A stretch of 64,000 nucleotides of DNA from Streptomyces venezuelae (GTDB taxonomy: Bacteria; Actinomycetota; Actinomycetes; Streptomycetales; Streptomycetaceae): positions 6,014,001-6,078,000 of the forward strand of contig NZ_CP029192.1 in the NCBI RefSeq assembly GCF_008642315.1, read 5' to 3'. Numbering within the stretch: the stretch's first letter is position 1; each line of letters begins with the position of its first letter. The position numbers and the translations under genes are program-made. The notes under the pieces were generated by a model. The model was not told where the DNA came from. It searched no databases and saw only the letters and a program-made list of their open reading frames with translations. Shown one piece after another: positions 39,362-47,547 of this stretch.

Positions 39362-40165
39362 ATGACGACGACGCTTCCATACGAGGAATTCCGGTCCCTG
39401 CACCGCCCCGGCGCGCCCCTGCTCCTCCCCAACGCATGGGACCACGCGTCCGCCGCCGCACTGCTCGCCGCCGGATTCCGTGCAGTGGGTACGACCAGCC
39501 TGGGCGTGGCGGCCGCGGCGGGCCTGCCCGACGGTACGGGGGCGACCCGGGCGGAAACGGTGGGGCTGGCCCGGGGCCTGGCGCGCCTGGACGCGCTGAT
39601 CAGCGTGGACATCGAGGGAGGCTTCAGCGACGACCCGTCGGAAGTCGCCGCTGTCGCGGTGGAGTTGGCCGAGGCAGGAGCCGTCGGCGTCAATATCGAG
39701 GACGGCCGCGCGGACGGCACGCTGCGAGACGCCGGGCACCAGGGGGAGATCCTGGCAGCGGTACGGGAGGCGGTGGGAGGCCGCTTGTTCATCAACGCCC
39801 GGACGGATACGCGCTGGTTGCGGGGCGCGCGGTGCCAGGGGCAGACGGCGGACCGTCTCGCCGGGTACCGGCAGGCCGGTGCGGACGGAGTGTTCGTGCC
39901 CGGCCTGCGCGACCTGCGGATGATCAACGAGCTGACGTCGGCTCTGGGGGACACCCCGCTCAACGTGCTCCACGCCTCCGAGGGCCCTGCGATGGCGGAG
40001 CTGGCGGAGGCGGGCGTCGGGCGGGTCAGCTGCGGCTCGCTCCTGTTCCGGGCGGCGCTGGGGGCGGCGGTGACGGCGGTACGGTCCGTGGCGGACGGTA
40101 CGCCGCAGGCGGAGGGCATCCCTTCCTATGCGGAGGCGCAGGCGCTGGCGGGCGGGTTCGCTTAA
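39362..40165 (+). CDS. Isocitrate lyase/PEP mutase family enzyme
   Basis: 267 residues. The (beta/alpha)8 core shows LISVDIEGGFSDDP, GVNIEDGRADGTL and LFINARTDTRWL, the Mg-binding acidic residues of the PEP mutase/oxaloacetate decarboxylase branch. The KKCGH catalytic loop of isocitrate lyase is absent, so C-C lyase or decarboxylase activity on a 2-oxo acid is more likely. Start ATG 39362 is the conserved one. The next gene begins 10 bp downstream. Confidence 0.88.
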   Translation: MTTTLPYEEFRSLHRPGAPLLLPNAWDHASAAALLAAGFRAVGTTSLGVAAAAGLPDGTGATRAETVGLARGLARLDALISVDIEGGFSDDPSEVAAVAVELAEAGAVGVNIEDGRADGTLRDAGHQGEILAAVREAVGGRLFINARTDTRWLRGARCQGQTADRLAGYRQAGADGVFVPGLRDLRMINELTSALGDTPLNVLHASEGPAMAELAEAGVGRVSCGSLLFRAALGAAVTAVRSVADGTPQAEGIPSYAEAQALAGGFA

Positions 40166-40175
40166 AGTCGCGCGG

Positions 40176-41615
40176 GTGGATACGGGGCAACTGACCGCCG
40201 ATGAGCGGCTGGTGTGGGAGGCGTACCCGCTCGGGCGGGCCGTCGACTTCAGGGAGGGCCCGGAGCGGACCGTGCGGGCCGAGGTGCTGCGGGCGCTGCT
40301 CCTGGAAGGGCCCCGGCAGGAGGGCGAGGTCCCGGTCCTCCGGGTGGCCGGCGCGCGGATCACCGGACGGCTCGACCTCCAGTACGCGGAGGTGGACGCA
40401 GCGGTCCACCTGTGGGCCTGCGTCTTCGACGAGACGCCGGATCTGTACGGGGCAAGGCTGCGCCAGCTGAACCTGGGCGAGTCTGTGCTGCCCGGCTTCG
40501 ACGCGACGACCCTGCGGGTGGACGGGTTGCTGCGGATGTCGGGGTGCCGCGTCCGGGGCCCTGTCCGGCTCGCCGGTGCGCGGATCGCGGGGGCGGTCCT
40601 GCTCGACGGGGCGGAACTGGGCGTCGTGGGTGCGGCGGGGGCGTCCGAGCCGATCCTCGCGCTGCACCGTGCCACGATCGAGGGCGACCTGGGGGCCGAC
40701 GCGGGCTTCACGGCTCACGGCCTGGTCGGCATCGAGGGTGCCACGGTCGCGGGGAACATCTCGTTCGACGATGCGGTGTTGAGCAATCCCGGGGGGACGG
40801 CGCTCCACGCGTCCACGCTCAGTGGTGGGACCAACCTGCGCGCGCAGCGGCTACGGGCGGAGGGGCGGGTCAATCTGCTGGGCGCCCGCATACCGGGACA
40901 GGTCAATTTCGAGGACGCGCACTTCTCCAACCCGGGCGGGGTTGCCCTGCGGGCAAGCGGCGTGATCGCCGCGTGTCTGTGGATGGAGCGGGCCGCGCGC
41001 GTGGACGGTCTGGTCACGCTGCGGGGCTCGCAGTTCGAGCTTCTCCACATCGCCCCGGAGACCTGGCCGGACCACGTCCGCCTCGATGGTCTGACGTACG
41101 ACAGACTGGGCCCGAACGCGCCGGTCGAGCGACGGCTTGAGGTGTTCGAACGCGACACCGACGGTTTCGTTCAGCACGCGTACGAGCAGCTCACCGCCGC
41201 GTACCGCCGGGTCGGCGACGACGCGGCGGCCCGCACGGTGCAGCTCGCGAAGCAGCGGCGCCATCGGGCCGTGCTGCCTCCGTACGCGCGGGCCTGGGGG
41301 TACCTCCAGGACGTGACCGTCGGCTACGGGTTCCGGCCTACGCGGGCGGCGGCGTGGCTGCTGTCGCTCGTGCTGGTCGGCACGGTGACGTTCGCGCTGC
41401 GGCAGCCGCCCGCGCTGAAGCCGGACGAGTCCCCGGAGTTCAACGCGCTGGCGTACACGCTGGACCTGCTGCTGCCGATCGTCGACTTCGGGCAGGAGCG
41501 GGCGTATGCGGCGGCGGGGGCGTACCAGTGGTTCGGGTACGCGTTGGTGGCGCTGGGGTGGACGTTGGCGACGACGATCGCGGCGGGCGTGACGAGGGCG
41601 ATCAGCCGTCAGTAG
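40176..41615 (+). CDS. Beta-helix (pentapeptide-like) protein with C-terminal TM helices
   Basis: 479 residues from GTG 40176. Residues about 60-300 repeat a degenerate pattern of hydrophobic-x-G-A-x-[IL] (for example GARITGRLDLQYAEV, GARIAGAVLLDGAELG, GARIPGQVNFEDAHFSNPGG), like a right-handed beta-helix. A basic linker follows, then two hydrophobic helices (about 395-412 and 450-475). Homologues are often labelled membrane-associated oxidoreductase, but I see no cofactor motif. Its 3' end overlaps the convergent DUF397 gene by 14 bp. Confidence 0.75.
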   Translation: MDTGQLTADERLVWEAYPLGRAVDFREGPERTVRAEVLRALLLEGPRQEGEVPVLRVAGARITGRLDLQYAEVDAAVHLWACVFDETPDLYGARLRQLNLGESVLPGFDATTLRVDGLLRMSGCRVRGPVRLAGARIAGAVLLDGAELGVVGAAGASEPILALHRATIEGDLGADAGFTAHGLVGIEGATVAGNISFDDAVLSNPGGTALHASTLSGGTNLRAQRLRAEGRVNLLGARIPGQVNFEDAHFSNPGGVALRASGVIAACLWMERAARVDGLVTLRGSQFELLHIAPETWPDHVRLDGLTYDRLGPNAPVERRLEVFERDTDGFVQHAYEQLTAAYRRVGDDAAARTVQLAKQRRHRAVLPPYARAWGYLQDVTVGYGFRPTRAAAWLLSLVLVGTVTFALRQPPALKPDESPEFNALAYTLDLLLPIVDFGQERAYAAAGAYQWFGYALVALGWTLATTIAAGVTRAISRQ

Positions 41616-41808
41616 CCGCAGCGTGCGTCACGAACGCGGTCCAGGCGCCGGCGCCGATGACCAGGGCGGGGCCCTGGGGGGCCTTGCTGTCCCGTACGGG
41701 GACGACGCCGGGGACTCCGTCGGCGACCTCGACGCAGTTGTCACTGTCATCGCCGCTGCTGTAACTGCTCTTGCGCCAGCGGGCGCCACTCAGGTCGTAC
41801 TTGCGCAT
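41602..41808 (-). CDS. DUF397 protein
   Basis: 68 residues. ARWRKSSYSSGDDSDNCVEVADG, VPVRDSKAPQGPALVI and GAGAWTAFV are the canonical DUF397 pattern. Its start overlaps the XRE gene stop by 19 bp, giving tight coupling. It would be the small partner of the WhiJ-like regulator upstream. Confidence 0.94.
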   Translation of the reverse strand: MRKYDLSGARWRKSSYSSGDDSDNCVEVADGVPGVVPVRDSKAPQGPALVIGAGAWTAFVTHAAATDG

Positions 41809-42623
41809 TGTCGGAAGTCCTCCGCCGCAGAGTCGATCAGGGCCAGGGACGCCTCCGGTGACAGCGCGACGGCCCTGAGCAGATCGTAGGACGCCTGTAC
41901 TCGCTTCACCACTGTCGGTTCATCGAGCAGGCTCGATGAATGCACGCCTTCTGTATAGACAGTTGGCGGCGCGTCCTCGAACTCCATGAGCTTCATCATC
42001 TTGCCCATCCTCGGGTGGGCCCCGGCTGCGAACGGAATCACCTGCAGCACCACTTTGTGCTCGCGCACCATGGTGCCGAGGTAGGCGAGCTGGTCGGCCA
42101 TGGTGTCGGATCCGCCGACGGGGATGAGCACTGCGGTCTCGTGCACGATCACCCAGTACACCGGGCGTGTGGCGTCCTTGAGGATCGCCGCGCGGTCCAT
42201 GCGGATCCTGAGCAGGTCCTCGATGTACTCGCCCGTCGCGAACGGGTTGCTTGCGATGAACAGTCCCCGAGCGTAATCCGGGGTCTGCAACAGGCCGGGG
42301 ATCAGGGCCGGCTCGAACTCGCAGATCTTCGTCGCCAGCCGTTCCAACTCCGCCGCATGCGCAAAGTACTCGGTAAAGGGTTGATCCTTGATCAGCTTTC
42401 GCCACAACCGTTCGAAAAAGCCATCGGTTTGTAGCACCTCATCAATGCGTTGAGCCACATCCAGCTGAGGTTTTCGAATCGCCTGCTCGAACTGGCCGAT
42501 GTAGCCCCCGGAAACGAATACGCGGACCCCCAGCGCCGACTGGCTGAGCCCCGCGTCCTCCCGTCTCCGCTTCAGCTCCGCGCCGAAGAACTCCCATGCC
42601 GCCTGCCTCGAACCATTGGCCAT
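41790..42623 (-). CDS. WhiJ-like XRE regulator (HTH + DUF5753)
   Basis: 277 residues from ATG 42623. HTH at about 18-70 (AGLSQSALGVRVFVSGGYIGQFEQAIRKP), then DUF5753 with EFEPALIPGLLQTPDYARGLF and VVLQVIPFAAGAHP. Second such pair in this window. It is divergent from two small genes and a PIN gene across about 115 bp that should contain both promoters. Confidence 0.92.
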   Translation of the reverse strand: MANGSRQAAWEFFGAELKRRREDAGLSQSALGVRVFVSGGYIGQFEQAIRKPQLDVAQRIDEVLQTDGFFERLWRKLIKDQPFTEYFAHAAELERLATKICEFEPALIPGLLQTPDYARGLFIASNPFATGEYIEDLLRIRMDRAAILKDATRPVYWVIVHETAVLIPVGGSDTMADQLAYLGTMVREHKVVLQVIPFAAGAHPRMGKMMKLMEFEDAPPTVYTEGVHSSSLLDEPTVVKRVQASYDLLRAVALSPEASLALIDSAAEDFRQCASTT

Positions 42624-42738
42624 GGCCAACCGCCTTTCGCTGCCTCGCAGTTGTAGAGGACAGACTCCTGCCGAGTGTAGGTCGCGTGCGCCACCGTAGG
42701 GGCGAGAAGAGTGAAATCCGAAGGCAAAGGGGAGCCAC

Positions 42739-42963
42739 GTGAAGGCGGACGGAAAGCAGCACGCAGTGGCATGTATCGAACAGGCGGAGGACACCGTGAA
42801 GGAATTGCGCGCCGCACTCGCACGGGTGGGAATTACCCTGCCGACATTGAGGATGGACCCCGCGTCGATCGCGAGGGAAACCCCGTGTCCGAGGATCGAA
42901 TTGGGGGGTTGTTCCATCGACACGTCGGCACGTCTCGCCGCCGTGCTGAGGAGTGCGCCATGA
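42739..42963 (+). CDS. Small hypothetical protein in WhiJ-type cluster
   Basis: 74 residues from GTG 42739, with GGGGAG just upstream. It begins MKADGKQHAVACIEQAEDTVKELRAAL; the helical N terminus contains one Cys and the C-terminal half three more residues of possible metal interest (CPRIELGGC). It resembles small Streptomyces proteins often seen beside XRE/DUF397 pairs. Its stop overlaps the next ATG (ATGA). Function unknown. Confidence 0.75.
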   Translation: MKADGKQHAVACIEQAEDTVKELRAALARVGITLPTLRMDPASIARETPCPRIELGGCSIDTSARLAAVLRSAP

Positions 42964-43190
42964 ATGACTGTCCGCTGAACCTGCCCGTCGGGGCGTACGT
43001 CGTGGACACCCGGAGCGGTCAGGTGGGCCGGGTGATGGGCCACGAGGGCCCGTACGTCCAGCTGCGCCCCTACGGAGGGGGCCGGGAGTGGGACTGTGCC
43101 CCGGAGGCCGTCCGCACGGCGACGACCGCGGAGCGGCTGCGCGCGGCGACGGCGTACGCGAACGCGAGGAGCCGGGGCGAGGTGCCCTGA
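42960..43190 (+). CDS. Small hypothetical protein (KOW-like beta protein)
   Basis: 76 residues. LPVGAYVVDTRSGQVGRVMGHEGPYVQLRPYGGGREWDC is a small beta-barrel-like sequence (G-R-V-M-G, then Y-V-Q-L-R-P), reminiscent of SH3/KOW folds, followed by a helix. It overlaps the preceding stop and ends 5 bp before the PIN gene. Common in Streptomyces WhiJ-type clusters. Function unknown. Confidence 0.8.
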   Translation: MNDCPLNLPVGAYVVDTRSGQVGRVMGHEGPYVQLRPYGGGREWDCAPEAVRTATTAERLRAATAYANARSRGEVP

Positions 43191-43195
43191 CGTGA

Positions 43196-43633
43196 GTGGA
43201 CGGGGCGGACACCAACGCCCTGTACCGCCTGTTCACACCGAAGGATCCGCGCCATGCCGCGCACAAGGAGGCGCTCGCCCGCGTCGGACATTTGATCGTT
43301 TCACCCATGGTGCTCACCGAACTCGACTACTTGCTGACGCAGCGGGTCGGGGCTCAGGCGTCCATGACAGCCCTCGATTTCATCGCGCGCCAGGCGGAAG
43401 CCCGCCGCTTCGAGATCCCGGAGACGGCTCCGCATCTGCGCGGGGCCATGGCGGTGATGCGCGGGTACGGCGACGCGGCCGACGGTAAGGGTGTCGGTCT
43501 GGCGGATGCCATGAACGTGGCCCTCGCGGCGGCCTTCCAGACCGCCGACATGCTGACCGCCGACGCGCACTTCCGGATGATGCGTCCCTTGACCGCGCAT
43601 CGAGCGTTCCGACTGCTCCCCGACGACCTGTGA
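43196..43633 (+). CDS. PIN-domain ribonuclease
   Basis: 145 residues from GTG 43196. The acidic residues of the PIN fold are present: ADTNAL near residue 5, LTELDYLL near 45, GLADAMNVAL near 104 and TADAHF near 122. Length and motifs match VapC-type toxins. No classical VapB-like antitoxin (AbrB, RHH, Phd) is adjacent; the gene upstream is a small beta protein. It may therefore be a solo PIN, or the small protein may be an atypical antitoxin. Confidence 0.85.
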   Translation: MDGADTNALYRLFTPKDPRHAAHKEALARVGHLIVSPMVLTELDYLLTQRVGAQASMTALDFIARQAEARRFEIPETAPHLRGAMAVMRGYGDAADGKGVGLADAMNVALAAAFQTADMLTADAHFRMMRPLTAHRAFRLLPDDL

Positions 43634-43660
43634 GGCCGATCCGTACGCGAGAATGGACCC

Positions 43661-44413
43661 ATGAGTCTGTTCCGCGACGACGGCATCGTGCTGCGCACCC
43701 AGAAGCTGGGTGAAGCGGACCGCATCATCACGCTGCTCACTCGCGGTCACGGCCGCGTACGCGCCGTCGCCCGCGGTGTGCGGCGGACCAAATCGAAGTT
43801 CGGGGCGCGGCTCGAGCCGTTCTCGCACGTCGACGTGCAGTTCTTCGCGCGGGGGAGCGAGCTGATCGGGCGGGGGCTGCCGCTCTGCACGCAGAGTGAG
43901 ACCATCGCTCCCTACGGTGGCGGCATCGTGACCGATTACGCCCGGTACACCGCCGGGACCGCCATGCTGGAGACCGCCGAGCGGTTCACGGATCACGAGG
44001 GTGAGCCCGCGGTGCAGCAGTATCTGCTGCTCGTCGGCGCGCTGCGCGTCCTGTCGCGGGGGGAGCATGAGCCTCACCTCGTACTCGATGCGTTTCTGCT
44101 CCGCTCCCTCGCCGTGAACGGCTACGCGCCCAGCTTCACCGACTGCGCGAAATGCGGCATGCCGGGCCCCAACCGCTTCTTTTCGGTCGCCGCCGGCGGC
44201 TCGATTTGCGTCGACTGCCGGGTGCCCGGCAGCGTCGTGCCGTCGGCGGAGACGCTCACGCTGCTCGGCGCGCTGCTCACCGGCGACTGGGAGACGGCGG
44301 ACGCGTGCGAGGCGCGGCACGCCAGGGAGGGCAGCGGGCTCGTTTCCGCCTATCTGCACTGGCACCTGGAGCGCGGACTGCGCTCACTGCGGTACGTAGA
44401 GAAAAGTACGTGA
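43661..44413 (+). CDS. recO: DNA repair protein RecO
   Basis: 250 residues. The N-terminal OB fold (DDGIVLRTQKLGEADRIITLLTRGHGRVRAVARGVRR) is followed by helical bundle and a four-Cys zinc site (CAKCGMPGP ... CVDCRVPG). RecO loads RecA on SSB-coated gaps with RecR. The next gene, uppS, starts 26 bp later, a conserved actinobacterial order. Confidence 0.97.
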   Translation: MSLFRDDGIVLRTQKLGEADRIITLLTRGHGRVRAVARGVRRTKSKFGARLEPFSHVDVQFFARGSELIGRGLPLCTQSETIAPYGGGIVTDYARYTAGTAMLETAERFTDHEGEPAVQQYLLLVGALRVLSRGEHEPHLVLDAFLLRSLAVNGYAPSFTDCAKCGMPGPNRFFSVAAGGSICVDCRVPGSVVPSAETLTLLGALLTGDWETADACEARHAREGSGLVSAYLHWHLERGLRSLRYVEKST

Positions 44414-44439
44414 ACAGCTAGGTAGGAGAGAGAGACCCC

Positions 44440-45261
44440 ATGGCACGACGCGGAATCCTCGGACGGTCCCGCCGCGAGTACCAGCTGCCCGAGCCCCACC
44501 CCTCGGGCGCGCGACCGCCGAAGATCCCCGGCGAGCTGGTCCCTCAGCACGTGGCGATCGTCATGGACGGCAACGGACGCTGGGCGAAGGACCGCGGCCT
44601 GCCGCGCACCGAGGGGCACAAGGTCGGTGCCGAGCGCGTCCTCGACGTGCTCCAGGGCAGCATCGAGATGGGTGTCGGCGCGATCTCGCTCTACGCCTTC
44701 TCCACCGAGAACTGGAAGCGGTCCCCGGACGAGGTGAAGTTCCTGATGAACTTCAACCGCGACTTCATCCGCAAGACCCGCGACCAGCTGGACGACCTGG
44801 GCGTGCGGGTGCGCTGGGTGGGCCGGATGCCCAAGCTGTGGAAGTCGGTCGCCCGGGAGCTGGAGATCTCCCAGGAGCAGACCAAGGACAACGACAAGCT
44901 GACCCTGTACTTCTGCATGAACTACGGCGGCCGTGCCGAGATCGCGGACGCGGCCCTGGCCCTCGCCGAGGACGTGAAGGCGGGACGGCTCAACCCGTCC
45001 AAGATCAACGAGAAGACGTTCGCGAAGTACCTGTACTACCCGGACATGCCGGACGTCGATCTCTTCCTCCGCCCGAGCGGCGAGCAGCGCACCTCCAACT
45101 ACCTTCTCTGGCAGAGCGCCTACGCCGAGATGGTCTTCCAGGACGTCCTGTGGCCGGACTTCGACCGGCGCGACCTGTGGCGTGCCTGCCTCGAATACGC
45201 CTCGCGCGACCGCCGCTTCGGCGGGGCGATCCCCAACGAGGAGCAGATCGCCAACAGTTAG
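44440..45261 (+). CDS. uppS: Isoprenyl transferase (undecaprenyl/decaprenyl diphosphate synthase)
   Basis: 273 residues. [24 protein letters not shown] carries the catalytic Asp and substrate loop, and [20 protein letters not shown] the C-terminal diphosphate-binding motif of cis-prenyltransferases. It makes the lipid carrier for peptidoglycan precursors. ATG 44440 follows TAGGAGAG. A large hairpin ends the recO-uppS unit. Confidence 0.96.
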   Translation: MARRGILGRSRREYQLPEPHPSGARPPKIPGELVPQHVAIVMDGNGRWAKDRGLPRTEGHKVGAERVLDVLQGSIEMGVGAISLYAFSTENWKRSPDEVKFLMNFNRDFIRKTRDQLDDLGVRVRWVGRMPKLWKSVARELEISQEQTKDNDKLTLYFCMNYGGRAEIADAALALAEDVKAGRLNPSKINEKTFAKYLYYPDMPDVDLFLRPSGEQRTSNYLLWQSAYAEMVFQDVLWPDFDRRDLWRACLEYASRDRRFGGAIPNEEQIANS

Positions 45262-45276
45262 CACCTCACCGGACGT

Positions 45277-45321
45277 GAGGAGGGGCCCGCGCCGTCAGAC
45301 CGACGGTGCGGGCCCCTCCTC
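45277..45321. terminator. Strong bidirectional terminator between uppS and zur
   Basis: GAGGAGGGGCCCGC and GCGGGCCCCTCCTC form a perfect 14-bp stem. The 17-nt interval can itself form a CCGTC/GACGG inner stem. It separates the convergent uppS and zur genes. Confidence 0.9.
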
Positions 45322-45341
45322 ATACGTACACGTGCGTACCG

Positions 45342-45743
45342 CTACTTGTTCGCGCACTCCTGGCACGTCCCGAAGATCTCCACCGTGTGCGCCACGTTCA
45401 CGAAGCCGTGCTCCGACGCGATCGCCTCGGCCCACTTCTCCACCGCGGGGCCCTCCACCTCGACGGCCTTGCCGCAGATGCGGCAGACCAGGTGGTGGTG
45501 GTGATCGCCGGTCGAACAACGGCGGTACACCGTCTCGCCCTCACTGGTGCGCAGAGCGTCGACCTCGCCGGCGTCGGCCAGGGACTGGAGGGTGCGGTAG
45601 ACCGTGGTCAGACCGACCGAGTCGCCCTTGTGCTTGAGCATGTCGTGCAGCTCCTGCGCACTGCGGAACTCGTCCACGTCGTCGAGTGCCGCGGCCACCG
45701 CCGCACGCTGGCGGGTCGACCTGCCTCGAACCGGGGCTCCCAC
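45342..45743 (-). CDS. zur: Zinc uptake regulator Zur (Fur family)
   Basis: 133 residues from GTG 45743, with GAGGAGG upstream. Winged helix (STRQRAAVAAALDDVDEFRSAQELHDML) followed by metal sites: HHHHLVCRICGKAVEVE and a C-terminal GTCQECANK supply the Cys pairs of the structural zinc. It lies next to znuBCA, and two Zur boxes sit before znuA, so Zur rather than Fur is the firm reading. Its own promoter (45788-45817) overlaps the end of znuB. Confidence 0.95.
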   Translation of the reverse strand: MGAPVRGRSTRQRAAVAAALDDVDEFRSAQELHDMLKHKGDSVGLTTVYRTLQSLADAGEVDALRTSEGETVYRRCSTGDHHHHLVCRICGKAVEVEGPAVEKWAEAIASEHGFVNVAHTVEIFGTCQECANK

Positions 45744-45787
45744 GGTTGCCTCCTCGCGTCTGCGCTCTGGTCTGGGCCTGCCGGGCC

Positions 45788-45817
45788 ATTGTGCCAGGTC
45801 GCCCCGGACGCAGGTCA
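45788..45817 (-). promoter_or_regulatory. Putative zur promoter
   Basis: On the minus strand TGACCT (45817-45812) and CACAAT (45793-45788) are 18 bp apart, about 45 bp before the zur GTG. It overlaps the znuB stop codon, so zur can be expressed apart from the znu operon. Confidence 0.45.
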
Positions 45818-46705
45818 GGTCTTGGCCACCGGCTGGGCCGGGACCGTGCACTCCGCGGGATCACCGGCCGCCGCGGCGGCGGCCGCGGCCCGCGCCCTGC
45901 GCCTGGCCAGCGGCGTCGCGAGGACCGTGAGGGCGATGAAGACGCCGATGGTCAGCAGCACGATCGTCGCGCCGGGCGGCACGTCCTGGTAGTAGGACGT
46001 CACCGTTCCGCCGAGCGTCACCGCGACGCCGATCGCCACGGAGACCGCGAACGTCGCCGCGAAGCTCCGGGTGAGCTGCTGGGCGGCCGCCACCGGCACC
46101 ACCATCAGCGCGGAGACCAGGAGCAGGCCCACGACGCGCATCGCGACGGTGACCGTGACCGCCGCGGTGACGGCGGTGAGCAGGTTCAGGGCCCGCACCG
46201 GCAGCCCGGTCACGCGCGCGAACTCCTCGTCCTGGCTGACCGCGAAGAGCTGGCGTCGCAGGCCGATGGTGACGAGGACCACAAACGCGGCGAGCAGGCA
46301 GATCGCCGAGACGTCCTCCTCGGAGACCGTCGAGAGCGAGCCGAAGAGGTACGACTGGAGGTTCGCGTTCGAGCCGCCGGGGGCGAGGTTGATGAACATG
46401 ACCCCGCCCGCCATGCCGCCGTAGAACAGCATCGCAAGCGCGATGTCGCCGCGCGTCCTGCCGTACCAGCGGATCAGCTCCATGACGACGGCGCCGACGA
46501 TCGCGACCGCCGTCGCCATCCACACGGGGGAGGTGGAGAGCAGGAAGCCGAGGCCGACGCCGGTCATCGCGACGTGGCCGATGCCGTCGCCCATGAGGGC
46601 CTGGCGGCGCTGGACGAGGTAGATGCCGACGGCGGGCGCGGTGATGCCGACCAGGACGGCGGCGAGCAGGGCCCGCTGCATGAAGGCGTAGTTGAGGAGT
46701 TCCAT
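45815..46705 (-). CDS. znuB: Zinc ABC transporter permease ZnuB
   Basis: 296 residues from ATG 46705 (MELLNYAFMQRALL), with eight or nine helices. GIYLVQRRQALMGDGIGHVAMTGVGLGF is the ABC-3 permease signature region. The C terminus has an Ala-rich, basic tail. The gene lies 13 bp downstream of znuC. An upstream-extended frame is overlap with znuC and is not used. Confidence 0.95.
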   Translation of the reverse strand: MELLNYAFMQRALLAAVLVGITAPAVGIYLVQRRQALMGDGIGHVAMTGVGLGFLLSTSPVWMATAVAIVGAVVMELIRWYGRTRGDIALAMLFYGGMAGGVMFINLAPGGSNANLQSYLFGSLSTVSEEDVSAICLLAAFVVLVTIGLRRQLFAVSQDEEFARVTGLPVRALNLLTAVTAAVTVTVAMRVVGLLLVSALMVVPVAAAQQLTRSFAATFAVSVAIGVAVTLGGTVTSYYQDVPPGATIVLLTIGVFIALTVLATPLARRRARAAAAAAAAGDPAECTVPAQPVAKT

Positions 46706-46718
46706 GACTCTCGCGTCC

Positions 46719-47516
46719 TCAGGTGAGCAGGCCGGTACGGACCGGCTCCGCGTCGGCGGTGTGCGGGTGGACGTGGTCGTGGCCGGGCAGCGCGTGCTGG
46801 CCGACCGCGCGCGGCGGCGGGCCGTCGTGCAGGACACAGCCGTCGCGCAGGACCACGGCACGGTCGATCAGGGGTTCCAGGGGGCCGAGCTCGTGCAGGA
46901 CGAGCAGGACGGAGGCGCCGCCCGCGACCTGCCGGCGCAGGGTGGTGGCGAGGACCTCCTGGCTGGCCAGGTCGACGCCCGCCATCGGCTCGTCCATGAT
47001 CAGCAGTTCCGGCTCGGAGGCCAGCGCGCGGGCGATGAGGACCCGCTGGTGCTGACCGCCGGAGAGGGCGTTGACGGAGTCCTTGGCGCGGTCGGAGAGC
47101 CCCACCTGGTCGATGGCGTGGGCGACGGCCTCGCGGTCGGCCTTGCGCAGGATCCCGAGGCGGGTGCGCGAGAGCCGGCCGGAGGCGACGACCTCGTTGA
47201 TGGTGGCGGGGACGCCGCCTGCCGCGGTGGTGCGCTGCGGTACGTACCCGACGCGGGCCCAGTCGCGGAAGCGGCGGCGCGGGGTGCCGAAGATCTCCAC
47301 CTCGCCACCGGTGACGGGGACCTGCCCTATGACCGTGCGGACGGCCGTGGACTTGCCGGAGCCGTTGGCGCCGAGGAGGGCGACGACCTCGCCGCGGCCG
47401 ACGCCGAGGTCGATGCCGCGCAGGACGGGGCGCGAGCCGAGCTCGGCCGTCACCTTGCGCAGGGATATGACCGCGTCGCCCTTTTCGGCGTTGTCCTTCT
47501 CGGTTGACTTGCTCAT
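46719..47516 (-). CDS. znuC: Zinc ABC transporter ATPase ZnuC
   Basis: 265 residues from ATG 47516. Walker A LLGANGSGKST, signature LSGGQHQRVLIARALA, Walker B LLIMDEPMAGVD and His switch LVLHEL. It ends in a His-rich tail (HALPGHDHVHPH), which could bind zinc. Middle gene of the znuA-znuC-znuB operon. Confidence 0.96.
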   Translation of the reverse strand: MSKSTEKDNAEKGDAVISLRKVTAELGSRPVLRGIDLGVGRGEVVALLGANGSGKSTAVRTVIGQVPVTGGEVEIFGTPRRRFRDWARVGYVPQRTTAAGGVPATINEVVASGRLSRTRLGILRKADREAVAHAIDQVGLSDRAKDSVNALSGGQHQRVLIARALASEPELLIMDEPMAGVDLASQEVLATTLRRQVAGGASVLLVLHELGPLEPLIDRAVVLRDGCVLHDGPPPRAVGQHALPGHDHVHPHTADAEPVRTGLLT

Positions 47517-47547
47517 CGCTCCGGCCTCCAAAGCCGCTGGGAGGGGG

